Positions 8,615 to 18,947 of a DNA stretch of 53,454 nucleotides are shown here, one piece after another. This DNA is from Laribacter hongkongensis DSM 14985 (lineage in GTDB: Bacteria > Pseudomonadota > Gammaproteobacteria > Burkholderiales > Aquaspirillaceae). The stretch is taken from assembly GCF_000423285.1 (NCBI RefSeq), contig NZ_AUHR01000018.1:1-53454 (forward strand), written 5' to 3'. The notes beneath the pieces are model-generated. The model was not told the DNA's origin. It ran no database searches and worked only from the letters and a program-made list of their open reading frames with translations. Every line of letters starts with the position of its first letter. Position 1 is the first letter of the stretch. A program made the position numbers and the translations under genes.

Positions 8615-9307
8615 TTATTTCCCGGCGTTGTCCAGACCGAGCACGGCCCGTGCCAGCACCAGATCGTGAGGCCAGGTCACCTTGAAATTCAGCGCATCCC
8701 CCGTCACCAGGCGCGGCACCAGGCCCAGACGTTCGATGGCGCTGGCCTCATCGGTGACCGCCCGGTCCAGCGGACGGTCCAGCGCCAGCGCCAGCATGCC
8801 GGCCCGGAACATCTGCGGGGTCTGCGCCAGCCACAATCCTTCGCGCGACACCGTCTGCGCCACCCGTTGCCCGGACGTTTCCCGCTTCAGCGTATCGGCC
8901 ACCGGCAGAGCCAGCAGCCCGCCGACCGGGTCGGCCTGCAACGTGTCGATCAGCCGGTCCAGCGCATCGGGCGGCAGGCAACAGCGGGCAGCATCGTGCA
9001 CCAGCACCCAGTCATCCGCTGCCGCACCGGCATGCAGCAGGCCGTTGCGTACGCTTTCGGCCCGTGTCGCCCCGCCGACCCGCAGGATTTCCAGCCGTAC
9101 GTCCCGCGGCCAGTCAAAGCGGTCAAACCAGACATCGTCCGGGGCCAGCACCACCAGCACCCGGGCCAGACGCGGCTCGGCCAGCAGGCGGCGCAGGGTA
9201 TGGGCCAGCAGGGGGGCGCCAGCAAGGTCAAGATACTGCTTGGGCCGGTCGGCTCCCATGCGGCTGCCGCCACCAGCCGCGGGCACCAGTGCCAGACAGC
9301 GGCTCAT
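8615..9307 (-). CDS. ispD: 2-C-methyl-D-erythritol 4-phosphate cytidylyltransferase
   Basis: The 230-residue nucleotidyltransferase transfers CMP to methylerythritol 4-phosphate. The N-terminal LVPAAGGGSRMGADRPKQYL is the CTP-binding signature. VHDAARCCLPPDALDRLI matches the conserved active-site loop, and VTDEASAIERLG matches the substrate-binding segment. Its ATG overlaps the dnaQ stop by four bases, which indicates translational coupling in a dnaQ-ispD-ispF unit. Confidence 0.96.
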   Translation of the reverse strand: MSRCLALVPAAGGGSRMGADRPKQYLDLAGAPLLAHTLRRLLAEPRLARVLVVLAPDDVWFDRFDWPRDVRLEILRVGGATRAESVRNGLLHAGAAADDWVLVHDAARCCLPPDALDRLIDTLQADPVGGLLALPVADTLKRETSGQRVAQTVSREGLWLAQTPQMFRAGMLALALDRPLDRAVTDEASAIERLGLVPRLVTGDALNFKVTWPHDLVLARAVLGLDNAGK

Positions 9308-10026
9308 GCCTCTGTCCCGGCAGCCGGCGGCAACGGTTCGTAGTCACGCCACACGCATGGCCCGCCGGCCTTTTTGTCCAGCAGTTCGAGATAACGGCTG
9401 TGGACGGCACATTCGGCCTCGCTGGCTTTCTGGACCACTAGCGGCTTGCGGTTGCCCAGCCGGAGTGTCCCGCCTTCACCCTGGTCCGGCTCGATGGCCA
9501 TTTCCAGGCTTTCCTGTCCGCGGGTCATGGCCAGGTAGACATCGGCCAGCAGTTCGCAGTCGATCAGGGCGCCGTGCAGGGTACGGTTGCTGCGGTCGAT
9601 GTCAAAGCGGTCGCACAGGGCATCAAGGTTGTTGCGCTTGCCGGGAAAAATCTCCCGCGCCATCGCCAGCGTGTCGATGACATTGCCGGCGACTTTCTGG
9701 GTGGCGGGCAAGCCAACCCGGGCAAATTCGGCGTTGAGAAAGCCGATGTCAAACGCGGCATTGTGGATGATCAGCTCGGCATCGCGCAGAAAATCGGCGA
9801 TCTCGCCGGCAACGGCCTTGAACACCGGCTTGCCTTCGAGCATGTCAAGACTGATGCCGTGCACGCGCTGGGCATCGGGATCAATGTCGCGTTGCGGGTG
9901 GATGTACAGGTGCAGGTGTCGCCCGGTCAGCTTGCGGTTGACCATTTCCAGACCGGCGACTTCGATCAGCCGGTGCGACTGCGGGTCCAGCCCGGTGGTT
10001 TCGGTATCAAGGATGATTTGACGCAT
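9304..10026 (-). CDS. dnaQ: DNA polymerase III epsilon subunit (proofreading exonuclease)
   Basis: The 240-residue DEDDh 3'-5' exonuclease opens with the Exo I motif LDTETTGLD (Asp7, Glu9). Exo II lies in IIHNAAFDIGFLN and the Exo III region in LHGALIDCELLADVYL with its conserved His and Asp. The C-terminal tail carries a short segment that would bind the polymerase alpha subunit. It lies 45 bases downstream of rnhA on the same strand. The rnhA-dnaQ neighbourhood is common in proteobacteria, although there the two are often divergent. Confidence 0.95.
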   Translation of the reverse strand: MRQIILDTETTGLDPQSHRLIEVAGLEMVNRKLTGRHLHLYIHPQRDIDPDAQRVHGISLDMLEGKPVFKAVAGEIADFLRDAELIIHNAAFDIGFLNAEFARVGLPATQKVAGNVIDTLAMAREIFPGKRNNLDALCDRFDIDRSNRTLHGALIDCELLADVYLAMTRGQESLEMAIEPDQGEGGTLRLGNRKPLVVQKASEAECAVHSRYLELLDKKAGGPCVWRDYEPLPPAAGTEA

Positions 10027-10071
10027 ATGCTTCAGTAAAACGGCAGGCCCGGGGCCTGCGCTAAAAAAGGG

Positions 10072-10500
10072 TTAACGGACCAGATCGACGCCGCGGTTGG
10101 CCAGCTCGTCGGCCCGTTCGTTGAATTCGTGCCCGGCATGGCCCTTGACCCAGTGCCACTGGATGCGGTGACGGGCCACTTCGGCATCCAGCATCTGCCA
10201 CAGGTCGGCATTCTTGACCGGGGCCTTGCTGGCCGTGCGCCAGCCGCGGGCTTTCCAGCCTGTGATCCACTCGCTGATGCCTTTTTGCACGTACTGCGAG
10301 TCGGTGTAGATGTCGATGTCGCACGGACGCTTGAGGCAGCGCAGCGCTTCGATCACGGCTTGCAGTTCCATGCGGTTGTTGGTGGTGTCCGGCGCGCCGC
10401 CGAACAGTTCTTTTTCCTGCCCCTGACAGCGCAGCAAGGCACCCCAGCCACCGGGGCCGGGGTTGCCCTTGCAGGCGCCGTCGGTATAGATCTCGACCAT
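10072..10500 (-). CDS. rnhA: Ribonuclease HI
   Basis: The 142-residue enzyme degrades RNA in RNA-DNA hybrids. The catalytic carboxylates are visible: Asp7 in [12 protein letters not shown], Glu45 in NNRMEL, Asp67 in YTDSQYV and Asp131 in NERADELA, with His121 in VKGHAGH. The start MVEIYTDG fits the family. An ATG seven codons earlier is possible but would extend beyond usual N-termini. The gene begins four bases after the methyltransferase stop, so the two are probably translated from one mRNA. Confidence 0.96.
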   Translation of the reverse strand: MVEIYTDGACKGNPGPGGWGALLRCQGQEKELFGGAPDTTNNRMELQAVIEALRCLKRPCDIDIYTDSQYVQKGISEWITGWKARGWRTASKAPVKNADLWQMLDAEVARHRIQWHWVKGHAGHEFNERADELANRGVDLVR

Positions 10501-10504
10501 AGTG

Positions 10505-11272
10505 TCAGGCTTTTGGTTCATTCTGCTGGCCCTCACGCGAGGTGACGGCGGGTTGTTCGGGTTGCGGGACGGCGATGATAGGGCGGCGCAGCGACCAGCC
10601 GGGCCGGATCAGCCGCATGCCGCGCACCCGTTTGATGGCATGTAAGGCATAGACGCCGCTGGCAGCCGGCCACCAGCGGTCGCCGGCCGACTCCATGAAG
10701 CGGAAGCGGCTGCGCCATTCTTCACTGCCGGTGGGCGGGGCGTAACACAGGAAGGCACCACTGGCGAGGTCGAAATCCAGCAACTCCAGCCAGTCCTTGA
10801 GACGGCGCAGGCTGAGGAAATGGGCATTCCACGGTGCCTGCTGCCGGCTCCAGACCCGTCGCAGACCGAAAAGCGAAACCGGGTTGAATCCGGTCAGCAC
10901 CAGCCGGCCTTCCGGTGCCAGCACGCGTTCGGCCTCACGCAGGGTTTCCCGGGGATGCGCGCTGAAATCCAGCGTGTGCGGCATCAGGAGCAGGTCAAGG
11001 CTGCGCGTGGCAAACGGCAGCTGGTAGGGCAAGGCCTGCACACCGGCCAGGCCGGTCTGGCCGACCAGGCATTGCCACGGAATCCGGTTGCAGCGCATCA
11101 GCGGCACTCCGGTCCAGCCAAGCTGGACGGCCCGGTAGCCGAAACAGTCGGCCACCGCCTTGTCGTAAAACGCCTGCTCGCGCGCCAGCACGTAGCGACC
11201 GAGCGGGGATGCCAGCCACTGGCTCAGCGCCAGCGGCGAAGCGCCACCGGATGAGGACGAGGCGTGATTCAT
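10505..11272 (-). CDS. SAM-dependent methyltransferase (type 11-like)
   Basis: The 255-residue protein is related to the methyltransferases commonly found beside rnhA and gloB in proteobacteria. The usual glycine-rich SAM loop is poorly conserved. The motifs [23 protein letters not shown] (post-I/II region), [19 protein letters not shown] and [15 protein letters not shown] match the type-11 fold after strand 4. The start is placed at MNHASSSSG; an upstream ATG would add 15 residues. It is divergent from gloB, with about 140 bases between the starts. The substrate is unknown. Confidence 0.82.
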   Translation of the reverse strand: MNHASSSSGGASPLALSQWLASPLGRYVLAREQAFYDKAVADCFGYRAVQLGWTGVPLMRCNRIPWQCLVGQTGLAGVQALPYQLPFATRSLDLLLMPHTLDFSAHPRETLREAERVLAPEGRLVLTGFNPVSLFGLRRVWSRQQAPWNAHFLSLRRLKDWLELLDFDLASGAFLCYAPPTGSEEWRSRFRFMESAGDRWWPAASGVYALHAIKRVRGMRLIRPGWSLRRPIIAVPQPEQPAVTSREGQQNEPKA

Positions 11273-11410
11273 GATGGAATGCGGTTCTTTATCGGGCTGG
11301 CGGGAGTCAGGGTTCATTGTATCCGAAAAGCCCGGTCCTTCCGGTCCGCCCGGCCCGGCGCATCTCTGCTAGGCTTCAGCCCAGTTCCTCCTGCCCGTGA
11401 CCGACATGCC

Positions 11411-12190
11411 ATGCCCGACCTGACCATCCGACCGCTGCCCGCACTGCGCGACAACTACATCTGGCTGATCAGCCTTGGCCGCCAGGCCGTCGTGGTCGAT
11501 CCGGGCGAAGCGGAGCCCGTCCTGCATGCCTTGCGCGACAACGGCCTGCAACTGGCCGCCATCCTGTTGACCCATCATCATGCCGACCATACCGGTGGCG
11601 TGTCGGCGCTGACAGCCAGCGCACCCCACGTACCGGTATTCGGTCCGCGCACCTTGTCCGCAGTCACCCACCCGGTGGACGATCATGCCCGCTTTGTGCC
11701 GGCGATCGGCTTCCCGGCATTTGAAGCCATGGCCACGCCAGGGCATACGCTGGACCACCTGTGCTACTACACGCCGGGTTGGCTGCTTTCCGGCGACACC
11801 CTGTTCGCCGGTGGCTGCGGCCGCCTGTTCGAGGGCACGGCCACCCAGATGCTGGCTTCGCTGGACCGGCTGGCCACCCTGCCTGACGATACCCGGATTG
11901 CCTGTGCCCACGAATACACCGAAGCCAACCTGGCCTTCGCCAATGCCGTCGAACCCGGCAACCCGGACATCACGGCACGCCAGCAACGGACCCGGCAGAT
12001 CAGGCAGGACGGCAAGCCCAGCCTGCCGGCTCTCCTGTCGGAAGAGCGCCTGACCAACCCGTTTTTGCGCATCCGCCAGCCGGTCGTACGGCAAGCGGTC
12101 ATCCGTCATGCCGGCCCGCCCCCTGTCGCTGACGATGTCGGCCTGTTTGCCGCCCTGCGCAACTGGAAAAACAACTTCCCGTCAGCATAA
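11411..12190 (+). CDS. gloB: Hydroxyacylglutathione hydrolase (glyoxalase II)
   Basis: The 259-residue metallo-beta-lactamase-fold enzyme hydrolyses S-lactoylglutathione to lactate and glutathione. The metal site is THHHADHTGG near the N-terminus, followed by the GHTLDHLCYY His, the bridging Asp in LSGDTLFAGGCGRLFEG and the downstream CAHEYTEANLAFA. The C-terminal helical domain with PFLRIRQPVVR is the glutathione-binding part specific to true GloB. The frame opens far upstream, but only MPDLTIRPLPALRDNY matches the family. An mltD-gloB-methyltransferase-rnhA-dnaQ neighbourhood is widespread in proteobacteria. Confidence 0.96.
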   Translation: MPDLTIRPLPALRDNYIWLISLGRQAVVVDPGEAEPVLHALRDNGLQLAAILLTHHHADHTGGVSALTASAPHVPVFGPRTLSAVTHPVDDHARFVPAIGFPAFEAMATPGHTLDHLCYYTPGWLLSGDTLFAGGCGRLFEGTATQMLASLDRLATLPDDTRIACAHEYTEANLAFANAVEPGNPDITARQQRTRQIRQDGKPSLPALLSEERLTNPFLRIRQPVVRQAVIRHAGPPPVADDVGLFAALRNWKNNFPSA

Positions 12191-12322
12191 AAATGTCTGT
12201 TTGCCGCTAAACCACCCTTTCGTTACGTATATTCACGTATCACCTTGTGGAAAAAGAGGATTCCATTCGTCCGGCCAGCAAAAATACCGCAGTAAAACAT
12301 CTGAAATCATTGGCATTTCGAC

Positions 12323-12352
12323 TTGACGCTCGGGCAAGGCTCGCCATAGCAT
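12323..12352 (+). promoter_or_regulatory. Candidate sigma-70 promoter of mltD
   Basis: TTGACG (12323-12328) and TAGCAT (12347-12352) are separated by 18 bases, ending about 34 bases before the mltD ATG, in the 195-base gap after gloB. The match is moderate. The gap is visibly more A+T-rich than its neighbours. Confidence 0.4.
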
Positions 12353-12385
12353 CAACGCAATTTTTTGCCCTCTGCCCGCCCCATC

Positions 12386-14263
12386 ATGAAAACCCCTGTC
12401 AAACTGGCGTTTGCACTGGCTTTGTCCGGATCGATTTCCCTTCCCGCCCATGCCGATTTTTTCGGCCGCACCGATCCGGAATCTTCAGCGGGTTTTGCCA
12501 TGATGCGGCAGAACAACATCCTGCTGCGCAACGGCGACGACGTCCTGCAACGCATCCGTGACGGGTTCCAGTTTGATGAGGTGAACAGCGAACTGGTCCG
12601 CCGCTTCGAGCGCACCTACGCTGCCAACCCGGCCGGATTCGAGCGCACCTTCAACCGCGGCAACAAATACCTGTTCCACATCATCAACGAAGTGGAACGG
12701 CGTGGCATGCCCACCGAAATCGCCCTCTTGCCCATGGTGGAAAGCGCTTTTGTCGCCACCGCCGAATCACCGGTCGGTGCTGCCGGCCTGTGGCAGTTCA
12801 TGCCCGCTACCGGTCGCCAGTACGGCCTGGAGCAGACCTGGTGGTACGACGGCCGTCGCGATGTCACTGCCGCCACCCGTGCTGCCCTTGATTACCTGGA
12901 AAACCTCTACGGGCTCTTCGGTGACTGGTCACTGGCACTGGCCGCCTACAACTGGGGCGAGGGCAATGTCAGCCGTGCCATCGAACGCAACCGCGCCCGG
13001 GGCCTGCCGACCGACTTTGAAAACCTGCGCCTGCCCAATGAAACCCGGCAATACGTTCCCAAGCTGCTGGCCGTGCGCAACGTCCTGCGCGAGCCCGGCC
13101 GTTTTGGCGTGCAGATGGGCAAGCTCCCCAACCGGCCCTACTTTGTCGCCGTCACCACCAGCCGTCACATGGACCTGGATGTTGCAGCCCGGCTGGCCGG
13201 CATTGCCCAAGAAGACCTGCGCCAGCTGAACCCGGGCTACAACCGCCCGCTGCTGGCCTACAAATCCGGTCGCCAGCTTCTGGTGCCGGCACAGCAGATT
13301 GACCATTTCGAACGCAATCTGGCGGCCCATCAGGAATCCCTGACCCGCTGGCAAGCAGTCGTGGTGCAGGAAGACGAAACCTTGGCTGACCTCGCCACGC
13401 GCTACAACATGAGCGAGCGCGAACTCAAGCAGGTCAACCGTATCAGCAGCATCCGGGCTGGCCAACCGCTGCTGGTGGCAGCCGGCTCCGTCCAGACAAC
13501 CACACCGGATGACGCGCCGCAGGTTGCCCAGGCAGCAACGCAGCCGGTCAGGCTGGCCATGTCCAGCCCGACAGAATCGCCGGCAGCTCCGCTCAAGACT
13601 GCGGCCACAGACAAGACAGCCACACCGTTTGCCGACATTGCCACTGCCGACGCACAGAAGCCGGTGATTGCATCACCCAAGACCGTGGCGGCTACCGGCA
13701 CGCCGTTTGCCGATATCGCCTCCGCCACTACGGATACACCCTCGGTATCCACCCGCCAGACGGTCGCAGAAGCCGTGGCACCGGCCGAGGTTTCGGGTAC
13801 GTCATCACCTCGTGGCATCGCCACAGCCAAGCCAGCCAGCCAGATGCACGAGGCCCGGTATATCGTCGCCCGGGGGGACACCCTGTACAGCATTGCCCAG
13901 CGCCACAACATGAAGCCGGACGAGCTGCGCGCCCTGAACAGCCTTGACAGCAACACGGTACGTACCGGCCAGCCGCTCAAGGTGGCAGCCGCCCAGCCGG
14001 CAGCAATACCGCCCGTGGCTCCGTCCATGATCGCCACGGTATCTGCCGCGCAAGCCATGGATGACACCCGCCCGGCCGGTAACGGCATCATCCGCGTATC
14101 GCAGGATGCCGGCAGCCAGCAGTACGTCGTGCAGACCGGCGATACCGCCTACAGCATCGCCCGCAAGTTCGGCGTCGCCTACCGCGACCTTGCCCGCTGG
14201 AATGACGCCCGCCAGCTGCAACGCCTGCAACCCGGTCACAAGGTGCTGATCGTCGGCAGCTGA
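12386..14263 (+). CDS. mltD: Membrane-bound lytic murein transglycosylase D with LysM repeats
   Basis: The 625-residue protein starts with a signal peptide (residues 1 to about 24, cut near AHA-DFF); no lipobox is obvious. The SLT domain has the catalytic Glu119 in LLPMVESAF, then GAAGLWQFMPATGRQYGL and LALAAYNWGEGNV. Three LysM modules follow: one at about 335-380 and two near the C-terminus (YIVARGDTLYSIAQRHNM and YVVQTGDTAYSIARKFGV). Between them lies an Ala/Thr/Pro linker in which TPFADIA occurs twice, an internal duplication. The enzyme cleaves peptidoglycan in the periplasm to 1,6-anhydromuropeptides. It is transcribed alone and ends at a strong terminator. Confidence 0.96.
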   Translation: MKTPVKLAFALALSGSISLPAHADFFGRTDPESSAGFAMMRQNNILLRNGDDVLQRIRDGFQFDEVNSELVRRFERTYAANPAGFERTFNRGNKYLFHIINEVERRGMPTEIALLPMVESAFVATAESPVGAAGLWQFMPATGRQYGLEQTWWYDGRRDVTAATRAALDYLENLYGLFGDWSLALAAYNWGEGNVSRAIERNRARGLPTDFENLRLPNETRQYVPKLLAVRNVLREPGRFGVQMGKLPNRPYFVAVTTSRHMDLDVAARLAGIAQEDLRQLNPGYNRPLLAYKSGRQLLVPAQQIDHFERNLAAHQESLTRWQAVVVQEDETLADLATRYNMSERELKQVNRISSIRAGQPLLVAAGSVQTTTPDDAPQVAQAATQPVRLAMSSPTESPAAPLKTAATDKTATPFADIATADAQKPVIASPKTVAATGTPFADIASATTDTPSVSTRQTVAEAVAPAEVSGTSSPRGIATAKPASQMHEARYIVARGDTLYSIAQRHNMKPDELRALNSLDSNTVRTGQPLKVAAAQPAAIPPVAPSMIATVSAAQAMDDTRPAGNGIIRVSQDAGSQQYVVQTGDTAYSIARKFGVAYRDLARWNDARQLQRLQPGHKVLIVGS

Positions 14264-14280
14264 ATACGGCCCGGCCAACA

Positions 14281-14311
14281 AAAAAGCCGATGCAACTGCA
14301 TCGGCTTTTTT
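14281..14311. terminator. Bidirectional intrinsic terminator between mltD and the hydrolase gene
   Basis: A-run, GCCGATGCA, AC loop, TGCATCGGC and a T-run form a symmetric hairpin serving both convergent genes. Confidence 0.92.
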
Positions 14312-14329
14312 ACCGGATCAAACCGGTCG

Positions 14330-14974
14330 TCATCCAAAGCGTGGATCAGCTACAAACGGATTGTAGCGACGCTCCTCACCCAGCGTGGATTCCGGCCCGT
14401 GACCAGGAATGAAGCGTACATCGTCGCCCAGCGCGAACAGGGTTTCGCGGATCGAGCGAATCAGTTCAGCATGGTTGCCACCGGGGAAATCGGTGCGCCC
14501 GATCGAACCGGCAAACAGTACATCCCCGACCCAGGCCAGCCCGGCCTGGCGATCAACGAACACCACATGTCCCGGCGTATGCCCCGGACAATGCAGCACC
14601 TCCAGCTCGCACTCCCCCACGCTCAGGCAGTCACCGGCCTTGAGCCAGCGATCCGGCACCAGTACCTCAGCTGGCGGGAAACCGAACATCTGCGACTGCT
14701 GCGGCAATCCCTTGAGCCAGTAGTCATCGGCCTGGTGCGGACCCGCCACCGGCACCCCCAGACGCGCCGCCAGACTGGCGGCACCGCCGACATGATCAAG
14801 ATGGCCATGCGTCAACAACACCTGACGCACCGACACACCCAGTTCGTCGATGATCGACAGGATATGGTCGACATCACCGCCCGGATCAATCACGGCGGCT
14901 TCCCGGGTCGCATCGCACCAGACAATCGAGCAGTTCTGGGCAAACGCCGTCACCGGCACGACACGGTAACCCAT
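14330..14974 (-). CDS. Metallo-beta-lactamase-fold hydrolase, glyoxalase-II-like (YcbL type)
   Basis: The 214-residue protein has the metal motif [23 protein letters not shown], the bridging Asp in [19 protein letters not shown] and a terminal His in FIPGHGPES. It lacks the helical glutathione-binding domain of GloB and ends PFVADPRF, like E. coli YcbL. It probably hydrolyses a thioester, but the natural substrate is uncertain. The start at [14 protein letters not shown] overlaps the hldD stop by one base, so it is coupled to the heptose/pyrF operon. An upstream ATG would read into hldD and has no similarity. Confidence 0.9.
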   Translation of the reverse strand: MGYRVVPVTAFAQNCSIVWCDATREAAVIDPGGDVDHILSIIDELGVSVRQVLLTHGHLDHVGGAASLAARLGVPVAGPHQADDYWLKGLPQQSQMFGFPPAEVLVPDRWLKAGDCLSVGECELEVLHCPGHTPGHVVFVDRQAGLAWVGDVLFAGSIGRTDFPGGNHAELIRSIRETLFALGDDVRFIPGHGPESTLGEERRYNPFVADPRFG

Positions 14975-15969
14975 CACAGGACCTTTTCGGCGTAGCGCGC
15001 CACGCCCTCGGCGACGGTCAGGAACGGCTCGTCGTAGCCGGCCTCGCGCAACAGGCTGATGTCGGCGCAAGTGTAGCTCTGGTATTTGCCCTTGAGCGCA
15101 TCGGGGAAATCGATGTATTCGACCATGCCGTCTGCCACCATCTGCTCCAGCGACAGGGGCGCTTCGCCGGCCTGCTGGCGGCAGGCATTGACGGCGGCCA
15201 CCGCAACATTGTTGAACGGTTCGGCCCGGCCGGTGCCCAGGTTGAAGATGCCCGAGAGCTCCGGACGGCCGAGGAAAAACAGGTTGACCTTGACCACGTC
15301 CTCGACCGACACGAAATCGCGGCTCTGGGTGCCGGCAGCGTAGCCGTCGTACGGACCGAACAGGCGCACCTTGCCGGTCTCGCGGAACTGGTTGAAGTGG
15401 TGGAACGCCACCGAGGCCATGCGACCCTTGTGCTGCTCGCGCGGGCCGTAGACGTTGAAATAGCGGAAGCCGGCCACCTGGGCAGTCAGGCCGGACGCCA
15501 TGCGGCGGCGCACCACCTGGTCGAACAGGAATTTGGAATAGCCGTAGACATTGAGCGGGGACTCATGGCCGCGCTCTTCGCGGAACACCGAGCCGCCGCC
15601 ATACACCGCAGCACTGGAGGCATACAGGAAGGGAATGGCATCCTGCTGGCAGTACTCGAGCAGGCTGACGGAGTACTGGTAGTTGTTCTCCATCATGAAC
15701 TTGCCGTTGTGCTCCATGGTGTCGGAACACGCCCCTTGGTGCAGCACGGCACGGATTTCGCCATCCCAGACGCCGTCCAGCAGCATTTCGATGAAATGGT
15801 CCTTGTCGACATAATGGGCAATGTCGCAGTCGACCAGATTGCGGAATTTCGGCCCGTCGGTCAGGTCATCCACGGCGATGATGTTCTTCTCGCCGCACTT
15901 GTTCAGCGCCTTGACCAGGTTGGAACCGATAAAACCGGACGCACCGGTCACCACAATGTATTTGCTCAT
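14974..15969 (-). CDS. hldD: ADP-L-glycero-D-manno-heptose 6-epimerase
   Basis: The 331-residue short-chain dehydrogenase-type epimerase performs the last step of ADP-heptose synthesis for the LPS inner core. The Rossmann motif is [13 protein letters not shown] at the N-terminus. The catalytic Ser/Tyr/Lys set is in [11 protein letters not shown] and [12 protein letters not shown], and [15 protein letters not shown] is the family signature. It overlaps the heptose kinase by four bases (ATGA). The length is normal. A full LPS core is therefore expected in this organism. Confidence 0.97.
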   Translation of the reverse strand: MSKYIVVTGASGFIGSNLVKALNKCGEKNIIAVDDLTDGPKFRNLVDCDIAHYVDKDHFIEMLLDGVWDGEIRAVLHQGACSDTMEHNGKFMMENNYQYSVSLLEYCQQDAIPFLYASSAAVYGGGSVFREERGHESPLNVYGYSKFLFDQVVRRRMASGLTAQVAGFRYFNVYGPREQHKGRMASVAFHHFNQFRETGKVRLFGPYDGYAAGTQSRDFVSVEDVVKVNLFFLGRPELSGIFNLGTGRAEPFNNVAVAAVNACRQQAGEAPLSLEQMVADGMVEYIDFPDALKGKYQSYTCADISLLREAGYDEPFLTVAEGVARYAEKVL

Positions 15970-16958
15970 GCTGCATCTCCCGAGGCGGCTCGCCGCTCGC
16001 CAAAGAGTTCGGTAAAAGTCACCACTGCCGTACCCAGCTTGCCCACCACGATGCCGGCCGCCGCATTGGCAACCTGCATGGCTGCCGGCAGGTCAAAGCC
16101 GGCCGCGCACATCAGGCCCAGCGTGCCGATCACGGTGTCGCCGGCGCCCGACACATCGAACACCTCGCGCGCCACGGTCGGTACGTGCTCGGTGCCGCCG
16201 GCACGAAACAGGCTCATGCCGTCCTCGCTGCGAGTCACCAGCAAGGCATCAATGTCCAGCGCCTGCCGCACACCGGCAGCGCGCCGGACCAGATCAGCCT
16301 CATCCTTCCAGGCGCCGGTCACCGCACGCAGCTCGCTGCGGTTGGGGGTAATCACGCTGGCTCTGGCGTATTTGTCCCAGTCATCCCCTTTCGGGTCGAC
16401 CAGCACCGGCTTGCCGGCCTGGCGGGCCAGCTCGATCATGCGGGCCACATGGGTCAGGCCACCCTTGCCGTAGTCGGACAGGATGACCACGTCGTGCGCA
16501 TCCACCAGCCGCTGATAGTCATCCAGCTTGTCGGCCAGCACTTCATGGCTGGGTTGATCCTCGAAATCCAGCCGGATCAGTTGCTGCTGGCGGGCGACCA
16601 CCCGCAGCTTGATGGTGGTGGAAATGGCCGCGTCCCGCTTGAGCGAAACCCGGACGCCATCCCCCTCCAGCAAACGTGTCAGCGCATCGGCAGCCTCGTC
16701 CTGTCCGGCTACGGACAGCAGCGTGGCCTGTCCGCCCAGACTGGCGATGTTGCGCGCCACGTTAGCGGCTCCGCCGGCCCGTTCTTCCATGCGGCTGATC
16801 TTGGCCACCGGCACCGGTGCCTCCGGCGAGATGCGCTCGCAATCACCAAACCAGTAGCGGTCCAGCATCACGTCGCCGACTACCAGCACCCTGGCTTGCG
16901 CCAGCCGGTCAGACAGGTCGGGACGCTCACGGACCGACTGCAAGACGGTATTCGTCAT
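15966..16958 (-). CDS. D-glycero-beta-D-manno-heptose-7-phosphate kinase (single-domain)
   Basis: The 330-residue PfkB/ribokinase-fold enzyme phosphorylates heptose-7-phosphate at O-1. It shows [23 protein letters not shown] near the N-terminus and the anion hole [15 protein letters not shown] with the catalytic Asp. It corresponds to domain I of E. coli HldE only. The adenylyltransferase domain is missing, so a separate hldC-like gene should exist elsewhere, as is usual outside Enterobacteria. It sits between pyrF and hldD, ten bases from pyrF, in one operon. Confidence 0.94.
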   Translation of the reverse strand: MTNTVLQSVRERPDLSDRLAQARVLVVGDVMLDRYWFGDCERISPEAPVPVAKISRMEERAGGAANVARNIASLGGQATLLSVAGQDEAADALTRLLEGDGVRVSLKRDAAISTTIKLRVVARQQQLIRLDFEDQPSHEVLADKLDDYQRLVDAHDVVILSDYGKGGLTHVARMIELARQAGKPVLVDPKGDDWDKYARASVITPNRSELRAVTGAWKDEADLVRRAAGVRQALDIDALLVTRSEDGMSLFRAGGTEHVPTVAREVFDVSGAGDTVIGTLGLMCAAGFDLPAAMQVANAAAGIVVGKLGTAVVTFTELFGERRAASGDAA

Positions 16959-16967
16959 GATCGGGCC

Positions 16968-17696
16968 TTAACGTGCAGCCAGTCCGGCATTGATGGCAGT
17001 CAGGGTCGCCAGCGGATCGGCAGCCTTGGTGATCGGCCGGCCGATCACCAGATAGTCGCTGCCGGCCGCCATGGCGGCGGCGGGCGTCATCACCCGCCGC
17101 TGGTCATCGGCCGCACTGTCAGCCAGCCGGATGCCCGGTGTCACCAGCTTGAAAGAGGCGCCGAGCAGGTTCTTGAGTGCTGCAGCTTCCTGCGCTGAGC
17201 ACACCACGCCGTCCAGCCCGCTGGACTGCGCCAGACGGGCCAGCCGTTCCACCTGCACGGCGGCAGCGGGCAGCCCCAGTTCGGCCAGCTCTTCGTCGGT
17301 CATGCTGGTCAGCACGGTGACACCGATCAGCAGCGGACGGACCGAGCAGTTGGCGACGGCTTCGCGGGCGGCCTCCATCATGCGCCGGCCACCCGAGGCG
17401 TGCATGTCCACCATCCACACGCCCAGATCGGCGGCTACCCGGCAGGCGCTGGCCACGGTGTTGGGAATGTCGTGGTATTTCAGGTCCAGGAACACGTCAA
17501 AGCCGCGGGCCACCAGCTGGTCGACCAGCTTGCGCCCCGAAGCAGTAAAGAGTTCCTTGCCGACCTTGAGCCGGCACTGCGACGGTTCAAGCCGGGCTAC
17601 AAATTCCAGGGTGTCGGCGTCGGTCGGGAAATCAAGCGCCACGATGACGGGCGACAGGCAGCCGCCCGAGGGCGCGGAGGGAGCAAAAGGATTCAT
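16968..17696 (-). CDS. pyrF: Orotidine 5'-phosphate decarboxylase
   Basis: The 242-residue TIM-barrel enzyme makes UMP from OMP. Active-site motifs are VALDFPT (first Asp), KVGKELF (Lys) and the catalytic array [13 protein letters not shown] with the Asp-Lys-Asp pattern, then [21 protein letters not shown] and VIGRPIT for phosphate binding. The start at [11 protein letters not shown] is preceded by the lapB stop region. Eleven bases separate it from lapB. An upstream in-frame ATG would overlap lapB. The placement between LPS genes is typical of this group. Confidence 0.96.
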   Translation of the reverse strand: MNPFAPSAPSGGCLSPVIVALDFPTDADTLEFVARLEPSQCRLKVGKELFTASGRKLVDQLVARGFDVFLDLKYHDIPNTVASACRVAADLGVWMVDMHASGGRRMMEAAREAVANCSVRPLLIGVTVLTSMTDEELAELGLPAAAVQVERLARLAQSSGLDGVVCSAQEAAALKNLLGASFKLVTPGIRLADSAADDQRRVMTPAAAMAAGSDYLVIGRPITKAADPLATLTAINAGLAAR

Positions 17697-17707
17697 GACG
17701 GATTCAA

Positions 17708-18880
17708 TCAGACGGCGAGCGCCTCGGAGCGGTTGGGGGTAAAGCTTTCCCATTCACCACACGCTGGGCAGCGCCAGAAAAAGGTTTTGGAACGGAAGTT
17801 GCAATGCTGGCAGCGATAGACCCGCAGGCGGCGGGCGTGGTTCAGCATCAGTTCGCGGGCCAGCTCGGCATCCTGCCGTGCGGCAGGATTCAGGGTGGCG
17901 AACTGGGCGTCGATCAGCTTGGCCATACCGGCCAGCGACGGTGCGCCATGCACCGCGTCACGCAGGAAGGCCAGACCTTCCTGGTCACCCTGCAACTGCG
18001 CCACGCTTGAATACACCAGATCGACCATGTCGAGCTGCGGATAGGTAGCCAGCCAGCCGCGCAGCAGCTTGACCACCTCGGCCGGGCGCTGCTCACGCTC
18101 GTAAGCATCCACCAGCCGCTCGGCCACATGGGCGAGATAGTCGGGCTGGTGGATTTCGAGGCTTTGCCAGGCAGCAATCGCAGCCTGGGTGTCACCACTC
18201 GCCAGCGCCACATCGCCTTGCAGCAGGTAGGCCCGCGGGCAGCGGCGGTTGGCCGCCAGCGCGGCTGCGACTTCCTGACCGGCCGAGGCCAGGTCGGACT
18301 TGATCAGGGCGGTCTGGGCCAGTTCGCAGTGGAACTGAGCCAGCTCGCGCTGGTAGTGGGTGATGTCGTTGCGCAACTCGCCGGCAATCTGGATGGCCCG
18401 CGCCCAGTCACGTTCCTGCTGGAAAAGGTCCAGCAGGCGCGAGCGGGCGCGGTCGGCCACGCCGGCCCGTTGCGACAGCGGCAGCAGGATTTCCTCAGCC
18501 CGGTCGACCAGTCCGGCACGCTGGAAGTCCTCGGCAAGTTCCAGCTGGATCAGGTCACGATGCTGCTCGGGCAGGTCGGCGCTAGCCAGCAGTTGCTGGT
18601 GCAGACGGATGGCAAGGTCGTTTTCACCGCGCCGGCGATAGAGCTTGCCAACCGAAACCTGCAGTTCCAGCACATCCGGTTCCTGGCGGGCGACTTCGGT
18701 CAGGCGCCGGCTGGCTTCGGCACTGTCACCGTCAACCAGCGCGGACAGGCCCTTGAAATAGTCGGTCGGCAGCTTGCGGGCACTGAGGATGACGGCCCGC
18801 ATGTCGATGCGTGCCGCCAGCCAGCCCAGACCGAAAAACAGCGGGATGACCAGAAGCCACCAGAGTTCAAATTCCAGCAC
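17708..18880 (-). CDS. lapB: LPS assembly protein LapB (YciM)
   Basis: The 390-residue protein has an N-terminal membrane anchor ([18 protein letters not shown]), a long TPR region (about 40-345) and a C-terminal rubredoxin-type metal knuckle with paired cysteines, YRCQHCNF and [10 protein letters not shown]. LapB is anchored in the inner membrane facing the cytoplasm. In E. coli it brings LpxC to FtsH to limit LPS synthesis. All expected features are present and the length matches. It is placed after lapA, 67 bases away. The link with the downstream heptose genes fits a role in LPS homeostasis. Confidence 0.95.
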   Translation of the reverse strand: MLEFELWWLLVIPLFFGLGWLAARIDMRAVILSARKLPTDYFKGLSALVDGDSAEASRRLTEVARQEPDVLELQVSVGKLYRRRGENDLAIRLHQQLLASADLPEQHRDLIQLELAEDFQRAGLVDRAEEILLPLSQRAGVADRARSRLLDLFQQERDWARAIQIAGELRNDITHYQRELAQFHCELAQTALIKSDLASAGQEVAAALAANRRCPRAYLLQGDVALASGDTQAAIAAWQSLEIHQPDYLAHVAERLVDAYEREQRPAEVVKLLRGWLATYPQLDMVDLVYSSVAQLQGDQEGLAFLRDAVHGAPSLAGMAKLIDAQFATLNPAARQDAELARELMLNHARRLRVYRCQHCNFRSKTFFWRCPACGEWESFTPNRSEALAV

Positions 18881-18947
18881 GAAACCAACCTATGCAAAGG
18901 GATACGGAAAAACGGCCGCTTGCGCGGCCCGGTCGGGACTGGGGGCG